Assembly: GCA_963662175.1 (NCBI GenBank)
Contig: OY759225.1
Span: 2,604,001-2,668,000 of the forward strand
Length of the DNA: 64,000 bases
DNA from: Aradus depressus
Lineage: Eukaryota; Arthropoda; Insecta; Hemiptera; Aradidae
Direction: 5' to 3'
Position 1 is the first letter of the stretch, and each line of letters begins with the position of its first letter. This document shows, in pieces, positions 31,546 through 41,790 of the stretch. A program made the translations under genes and the position numbers. Below the pieces are notes generated by a model. The model was not told the DNA's origin. It made no database searches and saw only the letters and a list, made by a program, of their open reading frames with translations.

Positions 31546-32660
31546 AAGACACTTCCGGAAGAATTATAAAAAAAAAATATTTATCATAATCTAAATTAAA
31601 TTAGAAACTGTATCTACTCTGTTTTGTTTATAAGTATTATTATTATTGTACTCAAGAATTTATTTATTGTATTTTATTTGTTACTAGTACCTATTGTTAT
31701 TTCTATTCACATGTTTCTCAGACTCCAAGAGTTAATAGCTGTTTATGTATCCAATTCATAAGCTATCTTAATGTAACTATATATTTTTATGAAAAATCCT
31801 ATTACCATATTTTGTTTTAACGGAAATAAATATAACTATTAGCACGTACTGATCCCTTAATTACCTCCAACCTGATACTAGACTTTCTATAGACGTGGTC
31901 TTCTGGTTAGAGTGACTGCCTACCGAAGTAATTTTAGTTACTTTCGAACGCCGGGTAAACCTGCTAGTAATGAATAAACTACGTTTTCTCTATGATACTT
32001 AACGTTTTTTGCAGAGATATTATGAAACACTTAATAAAAATTAAAGAAAAAAAAGTATGTTTAAAAAAAAATATTTGTGAAATAGACAATATTTTTTAAA
32101 AAATTTACCTTTTCTCTATTTTTCCGGTTCTTGAAAGCTAATGAAAATCTTAAGTGCTAAGAAAATTAATAAATAGATTTAAAAGAAAATATATATATGA
32201 CCGGCAATGTACTTTCACAGCTCAAATTGTATGTATGTAGTATATATAATGTGTATATAAGTATAGTAGGTATACAATAATTGTAATAAGTTTTCTCTCT
32301 CCCTCTGAACCGTTGCCAATATGGGCCCCCTAATGAAAAGATGAGGAATGTCACTCCTCTCCTAACTCACCTATTTTAATGAGAACTTGTTACCAGATGG
32401 ACCCGTACAAGGAGGTCCCGTTGCCACATCCAACTCTCACACGTCAGAGTCCTCTCTGTGCTAGTTCGCAGCTCTCACAAACGGTATAATCACTTTCAAA
32501 CCAAATATTCAAAAACTCAACTTCCTCATAAATATTATTTAATACTTAAGTATTCCTAAAGAACAGAAACTTTAGGGTGTTAAAAGACTCCTTTTCATCT
32601 CAGCTGGAGTTCCCCAAGGTTAGTCCTCGAGTCCCCTACTCTTCTCTCTCTACACATCAC
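31546..32660. other. Mostly unassigned; tRNA-like/Helitron-like scrap at 31890-31967
   Basis: GGTTAGAGTGACTGCCT and TTTCGAACGCCGGGT resemble tRNA A and B boxes, and the stretch ends ACCTGCTAG before T, like a Helitron 3' end. It could be either. The rest is AT-rich with no gene. Confidence 0.35.
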
Positions 32661-32664
32661 ACTA

Positions 32665-32845
32665 GAATGAAATAAAACTAGTTTATTTGTGGTATTGTCT
32701 AATTTCACCGAATATATATAGATGGGAGTACTTTCGGTATTTCTACTTTCGGCTAATGATGGTAGAAATACCGAAAGTACTCCCATGTATATATATTCTG
32801 TGAAATTAGCCAATACCACAAATAAACAAGTTTTATTTCATTCAA
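32665..32845. repeat. Palindrome, about 80-bp arms, Penelope-like
   Basis: Left arm AATGAAATAAAACTAGTTTA ... GGGAGTACTTTCGGTATTTC; right arm GAAATACCGAAAGTACTCCC ... TTTTATTTCATTC, with a spacer of about 18 bp. A hammerhead-like core sits at the centre (CTAATGA at 32753-32759, GAAA at 32773-32776), with G5 mutated to A. AGTACT after GAA could form the minimal stem III. Confidence 0.7.
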
Positions 32846-33120
32846 GTTCATTTGAATTATTTCACAATATCTCTGTAATATGTAGTTTTCACATCACACA
32901 TACTATTACAACACGATGACAGACTTCTCGCCAAATACACAGATTCTCTCAACACACCACTCAGATCCAACACAAAAGTCCACATTTACAGCAACAACAG
33001 ACTGGGCCAACAAATGGAGGATACAAATTAATAAAAATACAAATCTGATAAGTGATAGTAAGATGCTGTGGGTCGAGAGATTTCTCAAAGAGTTGTTGTC
33101 TTCCAACTACATATTTCATT

Positions 33121-33170
33121 TATGACAAGAGCCGAATTTCAACGCAAAAGCGTCATCATCAGTGGCATGA
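33121..33170 (-). ncRNA. Hammerhead-like motif, Penelope-like arm
   Basis: Minus strand: CTGATGA (33162-33156), TGACGC-TTTT-GCGTT stem II, GAAA (33140-33137). The inverted partner GTTGAAAACTGGGTCTGGTC lies at about 33610-33630, so two terminal repeats flank some 430 bp. Confidence 0.5.
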
Positions 33171-33605
33171 TTGTATAAATATAAAATAAAATTGTAAAAA
33201 GTAACTAGCAATCCTTAAAGCAACGGTACAGAGTAACAAAATAAAAAAAAAATGTTTCTTACCCCTCCCGTACAGTCTAGAGGCTAAGGACTACTGGCAT
33301 AGCTCAAGCTTTAAGATTTTTTTTTTTTTTTTTTTTCCTCTCTTTTTGGCCTTATTGAACGTGCACATTGACCGTTATTAAGTAATATGTGTCTTATAAG
33401 TCATCATTGTGTTTTATAAGTCAGTAGTGTTTGTTCCTGTTTGTGTCTGTTGTATGTATGTATGTTCACAAAGTAATGTTGTTTGTCTTGATGTAGCCGT
33501 ATAATTCCAAGTATAAGTCGTGTTCGTTATATAACAGTATTGTTTGTAAGTTGGCCGATTTGTTAGTTATTTTTCATTATATAAATTTTATATTTATTTA
33601 ATCAC
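33171..33605. other. Interior between two inverted Penelope-like repeats
   Basis: AT-rich with a T22 run near 33316-33338. No protein signature. Confidence 0.3.
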
Positions 33606-33670
33606 AGATGTTGAAAACTGGGTCTGGTCAAAAATAAAACAGTGAGTGGGAAGACAACGTCTTTTGTTTC
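33606..33670 (+). repeat. Penelope-like terminal repeat, right partner
   Basis: GTTGAAAACTGGGTCTGGTC, AAATAAAACAGTG and GACAACGTCTTTT match the repeats at 46049-46130 and 62185-62250; the CTGATGA half is deleted. Confidence 0.55.
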
Positions 33671-33759
33671 TGTGTGAAATAAAAATCGGTACAGAGAGCA
33701 CATTCGCTCTCAGGCATAACATTCGTCCATAGTTTATATAACAACCAGCCCATTTCTGC

Positions 33760-34108
33760 ATCCATCATTATTCGATACATTAACTTCAAAACTATAATAC
33801 ATAAAACTAAAAAAAAAATCCTGAAAAATTTCAGCTTCTCGTCCATGTCTGAGGACACGATAACTCCAATTAGAATATATATATCGACACGAAATTTTGC
33901 ATGTGTATTCAAAATCACATAAGGACATAACGAGTGATTACCACAGATTAATAACTGCCGATGAAATGAACGTATCACCATGAAATTTAGTATGAGGATT
34001 AATAAGTCCAAGAGTATATTATATACATATATCAAAAGGAGAGTGGAAACTGAAGTTGTTGATTGGCGTTGGGGAAGTACATTGACGGTGATTCAACATG
34101 AGAAAAGT
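33760..34108 (+). repeat. PG repeat, ending in GGGGAAGTACATTG
   Basis: CACGATAACTCCAATTAGAA, ATCGACACGAAATTTTGCAT, AATAACTGCCGATGAAATGA, TTGGGGAAGTACATTGACGG. The S1 SINE at 34110 inserted at its right edge. Confidence 0.68.
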
Positions 34109-34109
34109 G

Positions 34110-34365
34110 AGGGCGCCGGTAGCTCAGTGGTATGCGTGCTTGCCTTCTGAGCTCAAGATCGTGGGTTCGAAACCCGGCCGAGGTCCTTAGTTTATTTTAT
34201 CTGGGAGGTATAATAAACTTAAGCACGCCGTCCTTCGGATGGGACGTTAAGCACCTGTACGCTGTAGAGTCGGGCTCATGTCCACCAGAGTGAGGAAAGA
34301 GCCCTCTGGTAGTAGGCGATATGACCTCGTAGTTAAAGCCCTAGCATGAGTCATAATAATTAACT
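34110..34365 (+). repeat. tRNA-SINE S1 with internal deletion and 15-bp target duplication
   Basis: A intact (GGTAGCTCAGTGG) and B intact (GGTTCGAAACCCGG); the body lacks about 90 bp between GACGTTAAGC and TAGAGTCGGG. Flanked by AACATGAGAAAAGTG at 34095-34109 and 34366-34380, a perfect 15-bp duplication that proves retroposition and sets exact ends. The tail is AATTAACTA. Confidence 0.96.
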
Positions 34366-34380
34366 AACATGAGAAAAGTG

Positions 34381-34789
34381 GTGTTCAAAACCCTCTTTTC
34401 TAATTTTGAACAATGTTTTTGGGAATAAACTACTGACGTCCCCCCGTTAGTACATAAAACTGCGTCCAGAGGGAAATTTCAAAAACCGAGTTTACATAAC
34501 CGTGAATAAAATTTCAGCATCCTTCCGAGATGAAGGATACGAGAAAGTTTTTCTTTTGTTCAATGTGTGATTTTTTTTGGTACATAAGATGAACAAAGAG
34601 TAGAAGAGAGTGAAGACTTGCTTGCAAGGATCAAAGAGGAGCGAAGGATTGTTCGGTAAAGTGTTAGGAAAGACTGATTGGTATCTTTAGGAGGCTCTGG
34701 TCTCTCAGTGATGTGGAAAACCAACAGAGAACTGACACAGATGAAGGGGATATCGTATCGCTGCTGTCCCAACCACTCGACTTAGCCAA
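34381..34789. other. Unassigned stretch
   Basis: No gene or repeat recognised. Confidence 0.3.
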
Positions 34790-35036
34790 CAGAGTGTATA
34801 CCTAGGGACCTAAGCATCCAATGCTCCTATCCTTACCTGTTAGTTCTACTGTGGGAGTCCTGAAATTTGTCTAAACCAGGTTTACTTACCAAGGGTAGGG
34901 TAACTGACATCGCAGAGGCTCGGGACCATCCCTTAACGTTCCATTCGAAGAAATTTACCTCCCAGAGGGCCTCAGCCAGGTTTCGAATCTGTAATCTTGA
35001 GCTCAGTAAGCAAGTACGCTACCGCTGAGCCTCCAA
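34790..35036 (-). repeat. tRNA-SINE S1, variant 3'-end subfamily
   Basis: The head in reverse complement is worn (GATTCGAAACCTGGCTGAGG); the 3' segment (left) TATACCTAGGGACCTAAGCA matches the variant at 14225-14404 rather than the main family. Confidence 0.75.
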
Positions 35037-35144
35037 CGAAATGATTTATCTTTCACAACAGGACATAAGTAGTAAATCTCGATGTAACAGAAAAGCATAA
35101 TGGAAGTTAGAGGAGGGGGTAGGATGACGTTTCCTTTGTTATCT

Positions 35145-35735
35145 AATAGATTAGAAATTTGATGTTGAAGTTTTAATTTCATATTTTCCGACCCTAGATT
35201 CCAAAAATGAAAAAAAAAATCATCATATATGTGTCTGTGGAAACAATAAATCCCGATAAAATTAATATATCGACACGAAATTTTCAATACATTTTCAGCC
35301 AAACCCCAATGTACCAACACAAAACTTTTTGAGAGCACCGCTAGCTCAGTGGTATGCGTGCTTGCCTTCTGAACTCAAGAATGTGGGTTCGAAACCCGAC
35401 CGGCCGGATGAGGCGTTAAGCTATGGTCCCAAGCACGTACGATATTAGGTACCTACTCGTTAAAGACCCCTACCCTAGGTGAATAAAAATGGGTAGGCAA
35501 AATTTAGGACTCCCAGAGTTGAGTCGGGCTCATGTCCACCAGAGTGACAAAAGAGCGCTCTGGTAGTAAGCGATATAAAGCCCGGGCATGAGTCATAATA
35601 ACTAACACAAAATTTAGTATCAAGTCCAAGAAGAGAAAGACACCTATTAATTTTCAACCAAATCTGTTTTGTTTCAGAAAAATTACTTATAAATTCGCGC
35701 TGGGGAAATACATAGCCGGTATTTCACCATAAAAC
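35145..35735 (+). repeat. PG repeat split by an S1 SINE
   Basis: The left part (35145-35330) carries ATCGACACGAAATTTTC. The right part resumes at 35606 with ACAAAATTTAGTATCAAG and ends in CTGGGGAAATACATAGCCGG. The SINE is nested inside, so PG is older here. Confidence 0.7.
35331..35603 (+). repeat. tRNA-SINE family S1, nested in PG repeat
   Basis: A box TAGCTCAGTGG, B box GGTTCGAAACCC, with the CTTAGTTTATTTTATC region deleted. AACACAAAA at 35316-35324 and 35604-35612 is a probable imperfect target duplication. Confidence 0.9.
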
Positions 35736-35739
35736 TTAT

Positions 35740-36300
35740 TTATTTAAATCTTTACTCAGCTATAATTGCGCTATTTGAAAAGGCCAAAATGTGGAAGGTA
35801 ATGTTCATATTGTCCGGTGTTTTGCCAAATGAGAGGAACTCCTCGAGCCGAGACTAGATACTTATCCAGAAGTGGAGAGATTGTCACCAATTAAATGGCC
35901 AGTTGACAGAGCCATGTTGTGTCAAGTGACAAACCTACGTAACACAAGACCCTACAGCTGATATCATCAACATACCAGACACAAATGAAGTCGACTACGG
36001 AACGCCAGGGGAGGGTGTGTTGTTTTTCACAATTTTGTATGTATGTTATATTCTTTATTCCCATGAAGAAGAGCCTAAACGGCTTGACCGATTTTAATGA
36101 TCGGTATACGTCATTTGATTCGTTGTAATCTCCCGAGTGACATAGACATAGGCTATGTGACATTCCCAAAAATACAAAATAGTGGACGTCCGGTGCCAAA
36201 CAGTCAAATTCTAAAAATCAAAAGTCAACAAAACCCATCGAGTAGGTTATTAAATTGGCAGACTTAGAAAGACGATTCCAAAAATATATATATATTGTAT
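35740..36300. other. Unassigned; possible Helitron-like scrap at 36060-36130
   Basis: CCTAAACGGCTTGACCGATT and TTAATGATCGG resemble the sub-terminal 5' region of the Helitron-like elements here. No ends were found. Confidence 0.35.
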
Positions 36301-36360
36301 AGGGGGTCATTCATAAATTACGTAAGGCATTCAGGGGGGGGGGGGGGGGGGGGGTAAGCT
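36301..36360. repeat. MITE-like end with 21-bp G run
   Basis: GGGGTCATTCATAAATTACG TAAGGCATTC followed by G21 (about 36334-36354). The phrase looks like a transposon terminus, but no inverted partner was found. Confidence 0.35.
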
Positions 36361-36842
36361 CAATATTACTAATTCTTACTATAGGGGAGGCTTGGGAAAG
36401 AGGAGTAGATATTATATACCCAATCTTAAGGGTGGATTTATTCAAATATTTGGAAAAACCGTGGTCGGGTGACGTCATTATATTATATACGGCATAAAAG
36501 ACAGGTGTCGCGTAAATGTTTATATAATTTTTGAACAAATCCGCGAGGTAAATTGTTTCAACGACCCTTCTTCTCAAATTAAGTGTGTGTTACCCTTAGA
36601 CACTACAAGCTATTATAGACTTTTCACTGCTTTTTGGGTTATATTTGGACTTTCTTTCGTAGTCGGGTTTTTTATTTAATTTTAATTTATTTGTCCGAAT
36701 TGGCAAAAAAAGGAAGATTTAAAGGCAGAGAAAAACAAGTTTATATATACTTTGTGGTGGGGAAGTAAGTTGCCGACGAGATTCTCCGACATTTTTTTGT
36801 TGGTAGCCAGAACTTCAACATTAATACTAACGACTCTTTTTA

Positions 36843-37140
36843 ATATTCCATTTGATGGAGTTCATCAAAGTAACATTTCAAAGACAAGAGACCAGTCTGA
36901 CCTACATAAGTAGATGTATAACGAGTAAAACAAGACTTTGACAGGATGACACAAGGAGAAGATGGATGAAGAGAAGAGATGTAGCGAGGATCTGTATCTT
37001 GAATAGAAGCAGATGAAAGGGAGGGACACCAGAGGATAAAGGAACATGAAACAGGTACACAATCTGCCAATGAAAATATATTTATTTATAAACCAAAACA
37101 GGTTTTTTTACACTATTGTGTCATCCTCAGTAGTAGTTAT
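36843..37140 (-). pseudogene. Penelope-like element remnant: GIY-YIG endonuclease tail plus hammerhead-like motif
   Basis: The minus-strand frame ends TSTYVGQTGLLSLKCYFDEL HQMEY then stop (36843-36845). YVGQTG followed by a Leu-Ser-Leu-Lys segment is the second half of the GIY-YIG nuclease motif used by Penelope-like retroelements. About 200 nt upstream on the same strand, CTGAGGA (37130-37124), then GACACAATAGTGT and an A-rich block, looks like a hammerhead with a mutated GAAA. No reverse transcriptase domain remains. It is the only protein trace supporting a Penelope origin for the ribozyme-bearing palindromes. Confidence 0.5.
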
Positions 37141-37199
37141 ACATGCATACTTTTAAAATATACAACTAAGGCGTCAGGATACAGATGGATTAAAAGAAA

Positions 37200-37711
37200 T
37201 CATACATATAAAGCTGAAAATGTCTGTGCGTTGTACCGCTATAACTCACGAACGGCTTGATGGATTTGATTAATTTTTTTTTTAATTTGTTGGTCATCGT
37301 CTATACGTATTAGTACCTCAATATCTGGTCCATCCCAGCATCCACCCACGCAATCTTTGTAACTCAAAAACCACTGCAATGATTAATGAGGAATCTTTTT
37401 GAATAGATAAGTTTTATCTACCGGAAGGTTAAGGTCTATTGTTTAATCAACCCCTGGTCCATCCCAGCATCCACTCACGCAATCTTTGTAACTCGAAAAC
37501 CATTGCAACAATTAATGAGAAATCTTTTTGAATAAATTAGTTTTAGCTCCAAAGCTAGCGTTACTACAGTTGAAGGACTATAAGCCTTATTCCGTATGAA
37601 TAATTGAAAATTATAACATCATGCATGTACTGTCGAGGAACTGAATAGCCTTATAGGAGATATTGGGAGAAAAGTCAAAGTTCCCCGGGCAACGCCGGGT
37701 ATTACTGCTAG
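37200..37711 (+). mobile_element. Non-autonomous Helitron-like element, 512 bp
   Basis: Begins TCATACATATAAAGCTG after host A and ends CTAG (37708-37711) before host T. Sub-terminal hairpin CCCGG-GCAACG-CCGGG (about 37684-37699) lies nine bases before CTAG, all as in Helitrons. No target duplication is expected or seen. The 3' 150 bp match the minus-strand element at 29858-31400. Inside, a 120-bp direct duplication (CTGGTCCATCCCAGCATCCA at 37336 and 37455) is present. No coding capacity. Confidence 0.85.
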
Positions 37712-37995
37712 TAATACATAAACTAATGGGGCTATATAATAATTGATGAATGTATCGGCACTACGATATATTTCCTGTTGATCTAGAACAAGAGTGAAAA
37801 AACCCGCGGCCCGCCTTGAGTAATTTTCGAGATTCATCACAATTTTACAAACTTTACTGTTTGTCAGTCATTGTCATGATTTAATTTTATGAATAGCTTA
37901 CAATTTAATTTTATCAATAAATAATATCGTTATTCAACGCACATATAGTTCAAATAAGACTTAAAACTTTAAGTAAAGTTTATTAAGTTAATTTT

Positions 37996-38073
37996 AGGGA
38001 GTGTTGTGGAGTGAAACAAGATGTAGTGTCGAGGATTGAGAAAGGTATGTTGAGATGGTTTGGACATGTTGAG
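37996..38073 (+). pseudogene. LINE fragment, RTE/craniofacial-type C-terminal motif
   Basis: Reads RECCGVKQDVVSRIEKG then MLRWFGHVES. LRWFGHVE is a conserved phrase near the C-terminus of several insect non-LTR reverse transcriptase proteins. The frame is cut by a hAT-like sequence beginning TAAAGATGGGTATCG. Confidence 0.65.
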
Positions 38074-38335
38074 AGTAAAGATGGGTATCGATTAACCGAT
38101 TAATCGAAATAGTCGATGTTTTTGTAAAATAATCGGTGATTTTTTAATCGATGTCATCTGGGTTTGATTAATCGGATAATCGATGTCTATTTAACGATTA
38201 TTAAATGTTTAATTAAAATTACAACTCATCCGAAAAACAGGAGAAAAAATGAATTAATTATAATTCATCCGAAGTGCAACTCGTCTAAAAAAGTGGGAGG
38301 AGACTATCGTATCGACTATCGATACAACACAGTGC
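38074..38335. mobile_element. Possible hAT-type element, right end unresolved
   Basis: AAGATGGGTATCGATTAACC and repeated AATCG/CGATTA palindromes resemble the sub-terminal regions of the two hAT elements in this window. No matching inverted end or duplication was found. Confidence 0.35.
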
Positions 38336-39439
38336 CTCTGTGGTGAACTGGTGATAAGTAAAAAGTAACCTTCTGATAGTTCTACTTCTAATTCTAATTT
38401 CTAATCATTTGTGTTTTGTCATTTGTGAGTTGTGATTGACTGATTGTATTAACTTTTGTTTGTGCGTTCGCCTTGTGCCACTCGGTGTTCTTTTTGGTTT
38501 ATTAGTTAACTTTATTAGTCAAAAGAAGATGCCTCCCAAAAGTGTGGTTTGGCAGCATTCTGAGAGATGCTAAGTTTCGGTATTGTGGAGTTAAAATAAG
38601 TCTTTAACAACCCCACTCCCTTCCCATCTCGGCTGGAACCGCGCAAAATTAATAAGTGTCGACCTTATGGGGGTTTTTTGTTTCTTCAGTTCTTGAGAGG
38701 AAACAAAAGTACATTTTGTCCAAACCCAGAGAAGATCCCGTTAGTCTGAAGACAAACATGGGGTTATTTGACAATGATGACATTGTCTTGATGAGGCGAC
38801 CCACACGACGGTCACGTAACTATGTAGTTTGACAAACTCAGAGAACTGTGAGAAACAATAGATGAGCCTATTTTAGGAGAACACTAATAAATAAGTAATA
38901 CCATTTGGCTGAATAATTGCGAATCGGCCTGAGAAAATAAAGAAAAATTAACTTTTACGAAAAAAAAAAAAATTGTAGGTGAATCACTTTCCCGGAATCT
39001 ATTAACTTTCCTCTAACCAGTCGTCCGTTTGCGCTAATTCTGTTTTTATTTTTTTATTTTTCGTATTTATTTTATTCATTTTTTTAACTTCATCCTATTA
39101 TTTTATTCCTTTTTTTCATACGTTTTTCTTAAATTAATTTTATTGCAAGCCTGGGCTAGATTTTCTCCTCCTCCATAATCTTGATTTTATATACATATTT
39201 TTAAATTTATTTTATCTTCTTCTATATATTTATTTAGACACATTTATATTCGTATAAAGAAATCCATAATACAGCTGTCAATTTAATTACTTTGGTATTA
39301 TTATTTTATTTATTTACTTCATCATTATTTATTTTATTGTATTTTCTTATTTAGTTATATTCATTCTGTTCTTGTTTCTATCCAATTTAGCACTTTTATC
39401 TCATTACTGATATTTTATTTTATTTGTATTTGTTGCTCT
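38336..39439. other. Unassigned AT-rich stretch
   Basis: From 39030 on it is T-rich like a LINE 3' UTR. No gene was recognised. Confidence 0.3.
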
Positions 39440-39512
39440 GTTCAGTGACTTTCATGTATTTATTCTTAGGGGACCTCGGTCCCACAATAAAATTTATTTT
39501 CATTTCATTTCA
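39440..39512 (+). repeat. LINE 3' end with (TTTCA) tail, copy 2
   Basis: TTAGGGGACCTCGGTCCCAC, AATAAAATTTATT, TTTCATTTCATTTCA, as at 17385-17438. Confidence 0.6.
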
Positions 39513-39519
39513 AAATTCT

Positions 39520-39912
39520 CAAGAGTTGACTTACATAGGTCCCACATACTAAATTTTGAGTCGATAAATTCATTACATCGACAATTATTAGAGTTTCTAA
39601 GTTTAGCCCCCTCCCCTGAACCCCCCCCCCCCCCCCTTCTCTTCGACCGATATCGCTGAAAACTAATATGTCGTCTGTATGGGGTTTTGAATTCACATAT
39701 GATATTGTGTCTCGATACATTCATTCTATCTGCAGTTATTAGACTTTCTTGTGTTAAGTCTTCCCCCTAACCCCCCTTTGCTTTGGTCGATTTGGCTGAA
39801 AAACTGAGTGTCGTTGTTGGAGGGTTCTGGATTCACATATAAAAATTCGTGTCCATAAATTCACTCTATTGGGAGTTATCGTGTTCAGAGATACACACAC
39901 AGAGATAGACTA
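39520..39912 (-). repeat. PG repeat with two to three internal core units
   Basis: The core phrase CGATAAATTCATTACATCGA, CGATACATTCATTCTATCTG, CATAAATTCACTCTATTGGG recurs at about 150-bp spacing (39560, 39712, 39860), each followed by a C-rich tract and TTTGGCTGAAAA-like bases. Confidence 0.7.
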
Positions 39913-39915
39913 ACA

Positions 39916-40060
39916 TCTTTTTTCGGATGGGACGTTAAGCGGTGATCCCGAGCCTGTACGATGTCAGGTACTCGTTAAAGAACCTCTACGATATTTGAAT
40001 AAAAATTTAGGACTCCCAAAGTAGATATGACCTCGTAGTTAAATCCCGTGCTTTGGATCA
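39916..40060 (+). repeat. tRNA-SINE family S1, truncated and decayed
   Basis: TTTCGGATGGGACGTTAAGC, GTACGATGTCAGGTACTCGT, ATATGACCTCGTAGTTAAA; head missing, 3' third deleted. Confidence 0.8.
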
Positions 40061-40255
40061 AACGTTGCCGGTGAGTCAACATCAAGACTGGTGAAAACAT
40101 AAACAAGGAATTTTTGACAGATTACGTAACTTATCCTATACTTAATACTGGGGAAGTTGAAAAAAAAAAATGAAAACCACATCCGATAGTTTGTACTGTT
40201 CGACTGATGAAAAGGACACGACTGAGAAAGGCTGATTCAAGAAGGAGATAGGAGA

Positions 40256-41090
40256 ATAGAGACATCGTGGGAGAACAGCAATGAGCATGACCGAACTAAA
40301 CTGGAAACAGGAACGAACAGTTCCCTAGTAAGAATACAGACATCGTGGGAGAACAGCGAGCGGCATGACCGAACTAAACTGGAAACAGGAACGAACAGTT
40401 CCCTAGTAAGAATACAGACATCGTGGGAGAACAGCGAGCGGCATGACAGAACTAAACTGGAAACAGGAACGAACAGTTCCCTAGTAAGAATACAGACATC
40501 GTGGGAGAACAGCGAGCGGCATGACCGAACTAAACTGGAAACAGGAACGAACAGTTCCCTAGTAAGAATACAGACATCGTGGGAGAACAGCGAGCAGCAT
40601 GACCGAACTAAACTGGAAACAGGAACGAACAGTTCCCTAGTAAGAATACAGACATCGTGGGAGAACAGCGAGGGGCTTGACCGAACTAAACTGGAAACAG
40701 GAACGAACAGTTCCCTAGTAAGAATACAGACATCGTGGGAGAACAGCGAGCGGCATGACCGAACCAAACTGGAAAGGAACGATCAGTTCCCTCGTAAGAA
40801 TACAGCCATCGTGGGAGAACAGCGAGCGGCATGACCGAACTAAACTGGAAACAGGAACGAACAGTTCCCTAGTAAGAATACAGACATCGTGGGAGAACAG
40901 CGAGCGGCATGACCGAACTAAACTGGAAACAGGAACGAACAGTTCCCTAGTAAGAATACAGACATCGTGGGAGAACAGCGAGCGGCATGACCGAACTAAA
41001 CTGGAAACAGGAACGAACAGTTCCCTAGTAAGAATACAGACATCGTGAGAGAACAGCGAGCGGCATGACCGAACTAAACTGGAAACAGGA
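40256..41090. repeat. 78-bp minisatellite, about 10.5 copies
   Basis: Unit starts TGACCGAACTAAACTGGAAA CAGGAACG and ends AGCGAGCGGCA. As 78 is divisible by three, long frames open on both strands (minus: VRSCRSLFSHDVCILTRELF period of 26 residues). One copy near 40765 has a 6-bp loss. I interpret this as a non-coding array. Confidence 0.95.
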
Positions 41091-41091
41091 G

Positions 41092-41790
41092 AAGCCCTCA
41101 AGGTCATCTGTCAGAACGTTTCCCTTATCCTACCTCTTCTGCGTCTTGGATGTGCTCGTGGTCAGGGTTTCCCCCAGGGATAAGAAGCCCCAGCTCCTCT
41201 ATACAACTATCCCCAGGTTGTGTCCGACCTCTTGGAATGCGGAAGCCCTCAAGGCCATCTGTCACAATGTTTCTTTTGTCCTACCTCTTCAGCATCTTGG
41301 ATGTGCTCGTGGTCAGGGTTCCCCCCAGGGTTAAGAAGCCCTAGCTCCTCTGTACAACTATCCCCAGGTTGTCCGACCTCTTGGAATGCGGAAGCCCTCA
41401 AGGCCATCTGTCACAACGTTTCCCTTGTCCTACCTCTTCTGCGTCTTGGATATGCTCGTGGCCAGGGTTCCCCCCAGGGTTGAGAAGCCCCAGCTCCCAG
41501 CTCCTCTGTACAACTATCCCCAGGTTGTGTCCGACCTCTTGGAATGCGGAAGCCCTCAAGGCCATCTGTCACGACGTTTCCCTTGTCCTACCTCTTCTGC
41601 GTCTTGGATGTGCTCGTGGCCAGGGTTCCCCCCAGGGTTGAGAAGCCCCAGCTCCCAGCTCCTCTTTACAACTATCCCCAGGTTGTGTCCGACCTCTTGG
41701 AATGCGGAAGCCCTCAAGGCCATCTGTCACTACGTTTCCCTTGTCCTACCTCTTCTCCGTCTGCTCCTCTTCACCCTGTCGTACTCTTCT
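41092..41790. repeat. 149-158 bp minisatellite, about 4.5 copies
   Basis: GAAGCCCTCAAGG recurs at 41092, 41241, 41391, 41549 and 41707. Later units contain an extra AGCTCCC duplication, raising the period from 149-150 to 158. It abuts the 78-bp array directly. Confidence 0.93.

Noticed and set aside
31890..31967. tRNA pseudogene or Helitron 3' end
   Set aside because: Both readings fit partly (B-box-like TTCGAACGCCGGG; CTAG before T); no cloverleaf and no partner end, so not called.
34110..34185. Functional tRNA gene in SINE heads
   Set aside because: The A and B boxes are followed by a conserved SINE body and flanked by target duplications; same for other S1 and S2 copies.
40237..41107. 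Two long minus-strand open frames (176 and 130 codons)
   Set aside because: They are translations of the 78-bp array; unit length divisible by three keeps frames open without selection.
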